Positions 57,545 to 64,000 of a DNA stretch of 64,000 bases are shown piece after piece. The notes under the pieces were generated by a model. The model saw nothing but the letters and a program-made list of their open reading frames with translations, searched no databases and was not told where the DNA came from. The translations under genes and the position numbers were made by a program. The stretch's first letter is position 1. Each line of letters starts with the position of its first letter. The stretch is from Nigrospora sphaerica (taxonomy: Eukaryota > Ascomycota > Sordariomycetes > Amphisphaeriales > Apiosporaceae), in the NCBI GenBank assembly GCA_018287875.1, contig JAGVVL010000015.1:2790001-2854000 (forward strand), given 5' to 3'.

Positions 57545-58843
57545 TTTCGATCAGGCACGAGAGGCGTGGGACAAGCGAGGGAGGTCGGGCGATGGAAACG
57601 CCGTCCGGGCTCTTTATCAATGCTTCGCGGGACCCGGCGAGCAGCGATCGTGGGGAATGGGAAGGGGGGCCCGCTCCGTCACATACCCTGTCGATTCCCA
57701 GCCAACCTCCAGCTGTGGGATACAACAAGCGTATATGGGGGCGCCCGCAAGAATTCGCGCATGTCGGACGCCAGCCATCCCGTTCTGCTGGGCTTCTAAG
57801 CAGTCACAGTCGAGCTCTTGGCCCTGCTACTGGTAGCACCGCTGGAGAGTGCGCGGCCTCGTTCTGGAACGCAACCCGGTGGCTGGATGGGTTACACGGC
57901 CGACGGCGCCGTACGACACGGGCAAAACTCCCGCGGGTGGCTGCGCCTAGTCAAGCCATCGATCGTCATGACGGGTGGCGAGCAGAAGGAAGCATGAGGG
58001 GTGGTGCATAGGGGGGTGCAGACCGAAATGCAACTGTGTAGGGGTTCATTCACACCGGACGGGACGGCAAGCAGGCGAACGGCCAATGGTGAGGGTTCGT
58101 GATGATACGCAAGAGCCCGAGGCTAGTGCGGAGGAGGAAGGAGCGCCAGGGGTTCGAGGCGGGCAGGCGGGGTGTGTTCAGGGCGCACGACGGCTCTGCG
58201 TGCCCTATAGCCCCATGAGAGAACTAAAACGGCAGCTAGGAAATCTCCCAGGAAATGGATACTACTGTGCCGAGTGAAGTAGTCATCAGAGCCCGAGATG
58301 GGGGGGCAGGTTCATGTACTTGGTGGCATGGGGCCCTGTTGGTCGTGCCGATTAAGTAGATGTTTATGGCAGGTCCCACGCTTGGTGATGGTTACGTATC
58401 GCCATGGTGGACGCTAGCGCCGGCGCCGGGTTGAGCGGGCACCCACAGATAAGCATTCTTCCACCCCACTTCCCATATCGTGTCCAACTACTGATGTCTA
58501 GCAGTACTGCCTCTGTCTGTGTACAGTTTGTACAGTAGCCCTGTACCCGTCGTTTGCTCCGGCAAGCCTCCCCGAACTGCATCCTTTCATTTTCCATGCC
58601 CGGCGAGTTGCAACCGGCTCCCGGATCATGCAAACCCTCATGTGCCGGCAGAGCCGTGCCTGTGCCGCTACCGGCAGTTGCTACCCTTCTGCCTGATCAA
58701 GGAAGAGGTTAGGGATCCGAAGACTCCCCTACGCCTGACGGAACTCCCCCGGTGCATGGGGGGAAGATCGAGTCGTGCCGCGACAGAGGCCGCGGCAGGA
58801 CGGACGATACCACATCGAACCACACTGGGCTGGGCTCTCACGT
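57545..58843. other. Intergenic between S28 peptidase and MFS transporter
   Basis: The S28 promoter side lies at the left; GATAAAGAG near 57610 on the minus strand is only TATA-like. The 3' flank of the transporter lies at the right. No coding signal. Confidence 0.55.
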
Positions 58844-60694
58844 TTAGTGGCGTGATCTCAGCAACGGCGCCGTCTCCTCGGCCGCGTCGCTCTTTTGCTT
58901 CTGCGGCATGCGTAGGAACTGGCCCCCGTCGACATCCTTCACGGCCCAACTGCCGTGCTCCTGCGCAGACGCGAAGAACTCCTGGTTCTCCTCAAAGCTC
59001 CGGCCACCGCTCTCGGGCGAGTATCTCCGGGTCGCCCAGCCGGCAAAGGCGTTGGTGACGGCGAAGACCAAGAAGAGCCAGTACCGTAGGTTGTTGAAGC
59101 CGATTGGCGTGAGCAGCGTGATGGTAAAGTTGGCCAGGCCCCAGACTATGACGCTGACGGCACTACCTTGGGCCCGGGCGCTGCTGGGGTATATCTCGGT
59201 CGGGATGAGCCAGACCGTCGCGAGCCAGCAGATACCAAAGATGGCCGTGGCCACAAAGAGCACAAACGAGCCGGGCACCTCGACAGCCAGCTTTGGTATG
59301 CTGCTGCCCAACTCGAGCGAGAGCGCGCCAAAGATGGTCAGCAGTGCGAAGCAGGACGTCAGCCCAACCGACCCCCACACCATCAGCTTGCGTCGTCCGT
59401 AGCGGTCAATCGTGAGCCAGGCGGCTGTCATGAACAGAAAGTAGCTGATGTAGTTGCCCAGCGTCAGGAATTCTGCCTCGCGTACGCCGAAGCCCAAGAG
59501 CTCGAACTGTCGTGTCCGTGTCAGCAGCAGGTTGCCCTTGAGAGATAAGCACAACGCCACGCCTCAGGCACGACGAGCGTGGGCGCCGAGACAAATGGGC
59601 CACCTTCCGTAGGCAGAACTGCAGAGGGCAGGGAGATGGGCAGTGCGGGGAAACGGGACGTCTCTCGTCATACGTACTATCTGGGGTCCTATAAGTGGAA
59701 CATCAGTCACTGTGCTGTCATGGGCGCCGTGTCTGGCAACCCTGTCTAGGTGGGAATTGGGGGAGGGGCGCATACCATATACGGACACGGCACCGTATCC
59801 GGTCAGGGCCTGATTGACCTGCCCCATGACGGTGATCATTGTCGGATGGAACTGGCTGCCACTCGGAAGCAGCATGTCGGCATACCCTACCCTTTCGGCG
59901 TTGTCGTCCTCGTCGCGCTGGGCGGCGCCGAGGTCCCGGAGCATAGACTCGGCCTGGTCCTCGCCGTGCAAACGCACAAGCGCCTCTTTCGCCTCCTGTT
60001 TTCTCCACTTGCTCATATACCATCGGGGCGTCTCGGGTAAGCGGGAAGCGATGGACAAAAGCAGGACCGGGAAGAGCTGCATAGCAACGATGGGCACGCG
60101 CCATGCCCACTGGCTATCCTTGCCCCACGCCAGGGTCACGCCGAGGTTGATGGCAAAGGCAGCCAGCAGGCCGAAGATGTTCATCTGGAACTCCTGAGCC
60201 AAAGCCCTGCCACGCGCCTCATCCTTGGACAACTCGGCACTGTACACGGGGATGACGGCGTCGATGCCGCCCACGCCCAGGCCGAGAATCACGCGGCCGG
60301 CGAGCATGAAGCCAATGGCCGTGCCGCCCCATGGGCCCGATCCGTTGAGCCCCAGACCGGCGATGAACATGAGCAAGTTCCCGACCATGGTGGTGACCAG
60401 ACAGGCAACGATGGAGGGCTTGCGCCCCTTCTTGTCCGCCCAGGCCGAGGCCACGACGGACCCAAGGGTGCAGCCGAGGTAATAGACCGATACGATGATG
60501 CCCACGATGGGCGAGGTCTCTGCTATCTGCATGGTACGCAGGTAGGACCGGTTGGTGTTGACCATGGACATCATGCCCTGGTCGTAGCCGTAAAGGGCGA
60601 TGGCGGTGCTGCTAAAAAGAACAATCTCATTCTTCTTGGAAATCAAGGGCCGCAGCCGAGCGCCCTCGGCGGGTTCGGAAGGCGGAAACGGCAT
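58844..60694 (-). CDS. MFS sugar porter family transporter
   Basis: Three exons: 60694-59776, an 11-nt microexon 59688-59678, and 59506-58844, giving 530 aa. The microexon (GACCCCAGATA, flanked by TAG and GTACG) supplies Gly-Pro-Gln-Ile, joining SVYG to FELLGFG in the way the family expects. Skipping it shifts the frame. Sugar-porter motifs are present: YGYDQGMMS, DKKGRKPS, RVILGLGVGG, RLPETPRWYMSKW, DRYGRRK and PTEIYPSSARAQG. Twelve membrane helices can be traced, with a cytosolic loop after helix 6. The start at 60694 is the first ATG before ISKKNEIVLF; upstream in-frame codons lack an ATG. It probably imports a hexose or related sugar by proton symport; substrate is not predictable. Confidence 0.9.
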
Positions 60695-61582
60695 CTTAGG
60701 CCGAGGGACAGTAGGAGCGGCGTGATTGAAGCGTAGACACAAGCAGGTTGAATGCTTCCCCGTTCTCCGCCGTTGCTGGAAAGAGACGCGCTGGCCGTGT
60801 TCTTTTCACAGTTGGCACGGGGGAGCTTGACAACGAAGTAAAGTTGGCCAACAAAAGGAAAAGAGACATGGGACAAGCTGACGGATAGCCCGATGCTCTC
60901 GCCCGGCGCTATTGTAACGACGGGATGATGAGTAACGGGCGAAGTTGGGAGACGCAAGCCGGCCAGCGGCTGGCACGGCGCTTGGCCCGTTAGGGGACGC
61001 CTTTTCCACCACCGATGAGAGCGGGGCAGATCGGACCCTGTCGTGGAAGCGGACGATCGTAACATTGTATGAGCGTTGGTGTAAGATTCAAGACACACGC
61101 GAAAAAAAAAAGGCTGAAGCGGGACAGGGGGGGCCTGCCACTAAATCGGCGCGATGACATCAATAGCGCGCATCGCAAACCATGGCATCGCATCGCATGA
61201 CATCGCAGAGGAAGTCTGCCAACCCTGTCGACTGCAACGTACAGACACCAACACCGACCCCGGCCCACGCGAACGACGATGGGAGGATCTGGCATCGATC
61301 CCCGTGGGGGTCGCTAACGACGCACAGCGCATTATCGTCATGGATCACACAGGCGTTGGGGCGGTCCACCAGACAAGCGGGCGACACCATAACAGCGGGA
61401 ACATGATGCGGGGCAGAGCAGCGAGTTGGATAGTTTGACGTCTACTACTGAGCGGCGGCACTGGATGCTAGCCGCACACCGGTCTGCAGGCATGGGCACT
61501 TCTACCGTGCAGACTATCTGCGACGAAGGTGGCGTGCTTGCAGGACCTGACCCGTCCATCCTTCGATCCCATGCGGCGCCGT
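60695..61582. other. Intergenic between MFS transporter promoter and M24 peptidase 3' end
   Basis: No gene recognised. It contains short GGCATCGCATCGCATGACATCGC-like near-repeats around 61181-61206. Confidence 0.55.
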
Positions 61583-63312
61583 CTACGGGTCGTAGGGTCC
61601 GAGAGCTCTCCGGCCGGTGAGAAGCTCGGCCTCACCGTCCTCTCTTACGAGGTAGATGTCCTCGTGGCGAACCCCGAAGCGGCCCTCGAGGTAGATACCG
61701 GGCTCGTTGGTGAATGTCATGCCGGGTTGCAAGAGGCTCTTATGGTTGAACTTGTTCAGGTACGGGGATTCATGTGCTGTCGGCAGGCATGTCACGTTAG
61801 CAACCGGAGCCGGCCCCTTCGCTTCCCACCAAGACGCGGTACTTGCGGTACTTACCCTTGATGCCAATGCCGTGGCCCAGGCGGTGGGTGAAGCCAAAGC
61901 CGTAGCCTGCATTCTCGATGACGGTCCGGGCCGCGATATCGACGCTCGCGGCCGTGTTGTTGGGACGGAAAGCGGCGGCCGCGGCGGTCTGGGCGTCGAG
62001 CACGACGTCCCAGACCTTGAGCTTCTCGGCATGCAACTCGGAGGCGGCGGCTTGCTCGTGGCGGTGGCGGTGGCGAGGCAGCGAGCCCACGGCCTCGTGC
62101 AGCAACCGCACGGTGCGGCCTAGCCACGACGTCGGCGTCTCGGCCGGGTCGATGAAGAAGCTGCGACAAATATCGGACGAGTAGCCCAGGTAGTGCGCGC
62201 TGTCGGCCTGTCAGCATCGGGCCGGGCGCCCCAAGGCCATCGTTTCTCCAAAACCTACCCGACATCGATTACGACCATGCTCTCGGGCGTGAGTTTCTTG
62301 CCACCCGTGACGAAACCGCCGTGGGGCAGCGCGCCGTGCTCCTCGAACAGAACAATGTTGAAGAACAGGCCGAAGCCAATGGACTGGAGAGCGGCGTCGA
62401 GAATGTCGCGCACCTCGTCCTCGGTGAGGCCCGGCACCAGGCAGGGCCGCATGGCCCGCACCGCCGCCACCGTGCCCGTATTGACGGCTCGCAGAAGCTC
62501 GACCTCGGCGGCGCTCTTGGTTTGCCGGACCAGCTCAACCTCGGGGCTAAGGCCGACCGTCGCGAACCCGGCCCCGGCTAGGCCGCGGGAGATGTAGTCG
62601 CGCATCTCCTCGTCCATCATGAGCGTCGGGGCCGAGGCACCACCCGTGCCCGAGCGGTTGGCGAACAAGCGGGAGTCCATCAAGGTGGCGTAGGGGTCCC
62701 AGTGCTCCTCCCAGATGACAATGTCCAGCTCGGCCTCGCGCGACGGGATGCCCAGCATTCTGACGCGGCCTTCCTCGAAGTGCGGTGCGAGAAATGCCGT
62801 CTTGGCGACCACACGCCCCGAGTCCAGCGTCTGCGGTAGGACGAGCATCAGGAACGGCCTCTCCTCGGGCTCCCAAGGCTCCCAGTCCGGCTGGGAGATG
62901 TTGCCATAGTACCTGGTAAGCGGGGGACAGCCGGCGTCAGTAAAAAGCGAGCAACGGGATGCGTGCCTCGGGACGCATACTGGAAGGTGTAGCCCGGCTC
63001 CAAGACGAAGGCATCGACCCCGGACGCCACGAGCGCCTTGGCTAGACGGTCGCGGCGGTCCAGAAACTCGGCGGCCTCGATGGGCTTGGCGGCGTCGAGG
63101 AACGAGAGGTCCGCCTTGAAGGCCTCGATGGCGCACTGCTCTACCTCGGCCGGGTCGGGCGGTGCGTCGTACGGCCCCTGCACGCACCACGACGTGAGGC
63201 GGAAGATGTAAAAAAGAAGCGCCGCGAGGCTGACCAAGACGAGGCCGCGTTTCCCCCTCGGCCCTGGTCCGCGAGGCAAAGCGCCCGCCTGCTCTAGTCC
63301 CCCCTTTGACAT
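61583..63312 (-). CDS. Membrane-anchored M24 metallopeptidase (Xaa-Pro peptidase/creatinase fold)
   Basis: Four exons: 63312-62981, 62912-62259, 62199-61856 and 61776-61583 (introns 68, 59 and 79 nt), 507 aa. A short basic N-terminus precedes a single hydrophobic anchor (GLVLVSLAALLFYIFRLTSW), so it is probably a type II membrane protein. The N-terminal creatinase-like domain includes QYYGNISQPDW. The pita-bread catalytic domain has all five expected metal ligands: Asp in VVIDVG, Asp in YSSDICRSF, His in LGHGIGIK, Glu in TNEPGIYLEG and Glu in HEDIYLV. The expected specificity is removal of an N-terminal residue before proline, or a related hydrolysis. Start: the ATG at 63312 is the first ATG in frame. 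Junctions agree with family motifs on both sides. Confidence 0.9.
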
Positions 63313-64000
63313 TTTACAACAAGAAGTGGGCGCAAGTGCATATAGAAGTGCATGCAGAAGTGGCAAAAGACTGCGGTAGCTGAGAAGCTGCTGTGGAGGT
63401 TTCGTCGTGGGATGCCGCGCCCCAAGGAAGACCTAGATATGGGCGGGAATCGTCGGGCTACGTCCAAGCGGGCAGGGGAACACGCGGTGGCCGCGATGGG
63501 CCAAGGAATCAATCACCAACCCCAATGGATGCATGGGCGGTCGATGGCGGGGTTGGCGGGGTTGGCGGGCCTGAAGGCCTGACGGCGTGTCGGAGTGTCG
63601 GAACTTGGTCGGCGGACCACCGATAAAAGCGGGACACCCGGTACCCAAGCCGGGTTGAGGCGTGTGATACGGGCAGAGCGCCGCCCAGCGCCGGGTACTT
63701 TGTCCATGGGAGGAGAGGGACCAAAGGAACGTGCACAGTTGGTTACGTTCGTACATACGTGGGTACAGAGTACGAGCCCGTTTCCGGCTCATTAAACGCC
63801 GCTGCACATGGCGTGTAGGGAAACCAGGTACAGAGCAGCCGATCATCTGCGTATCTTGCCCGATAGGAGCCCCCCGGCCCCCTTGGCGACCTACGCCTTG
63901 GCAGCGGTATCCGCTTCGCATCTGCCGGTTCCGGCGCCAGATTCCTACGACACGGCTCTGTCCATGACCACGGCTGACGGGTCCCGGGTGACCGAGTCGC
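63313..64000. other. Intergenic upstream of M24 peptidase
   Basis: Promoter side of the M24 gene and window edge. It contains short GGGGTTGGCG repeats near 63550. No gene recognised. Confidence 0.55.

Overview
This window is nuclear DNA from a filamentous ascomycete (Pezizomycotina, most likely Sordariomycetes). Genes are monocistronic on both strands and mostly split by short GT-AG introns of about 45-170 nt. Coding sequence is GC-rich. The gene set is typically fungal: a KDM5 demethylase, SLX1, Prm10-like, Ytp1-like and Bor1-like membrane proteins, an S28 peptidase, and small secreted proteins. There are no operons, CRISPR arrays or bacterial signals. I rebuilt every exon junction by eye from reading frame, splice sites and family motifs.

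Layout. 0-3.9 kb: mostly empty, with a relic of a CobW-type metallochaperone C-terminus. 3.9-5.7 kb: a secreted, probably GPI-anchored GH79 glycosidase. 7.2-13.1 kb: a four-exon KDM5/JARID1 H3K4 demethylase (JmjN-ARID-PHD-JmjC-C5HC2-PLU1-PHD, 1800 aa), followed by a long leader or promoter region. 17.0-18.1 kb: SLX1 nuclease. 18.4-19.6 kb: a strongly G-over-C skewed stretch without a gene. 20.9-23.4 kb: Prm10/ThrE-family membrane protein. 23.4-28.2 kb: gene desert. 28.2-29.7 kb: FMN-dependent alpha-hydroxyacid oxidase, convergent with a GNAT acetyltransferase (29.9-30.5 kb). 31.9-32.4 kb: small charged protein. 33.3-35.1 kb: membrane alpha/beta hydrolase. 35.8-36.2 kb: apparent ankyrin-repeat relic. 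37.7-38.3 kb: small secreted protein. 39.1-40.8 kb: Ytp1-like protein. 42.5-44.7 kb: SET-domain protein. 45.7-47.9 kb: Bor1-like anion transporter. 48.1-48.5 kb: secreted protein with eight cysteines. 49.9-54.5 kb: ten-exon gene for a 1330-aa zinc finger - GTPase - RING - patatin fusion. 55.8-57.5 kb: S28 serine peptidase. 58.8-60.7 kb: MFS sugar transporter with an 11-nt microexon. 61.6-63.3 kb: membrane-anchored M24 metallopeptidase.

The most interesting locus is the zinc finger-GTPase-RING-patatin protein. It joins a GBP/atlastin-like P-loop GTPase, a ubiquitin-ligase-type zinc module and a lipase fold in one chain. Under canonical splicing, its patatin nucleophile position reads Asn while the catalytic Asp is kept. 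Several genes encode surface or secreted products (GH79, S28 peptidase, two small secreted proteins, transporters). The two small secreted protein genes share an identical 14-bp TATA-box context. No metabolic cluster is evident: neighbouring genes do not form one pathway.
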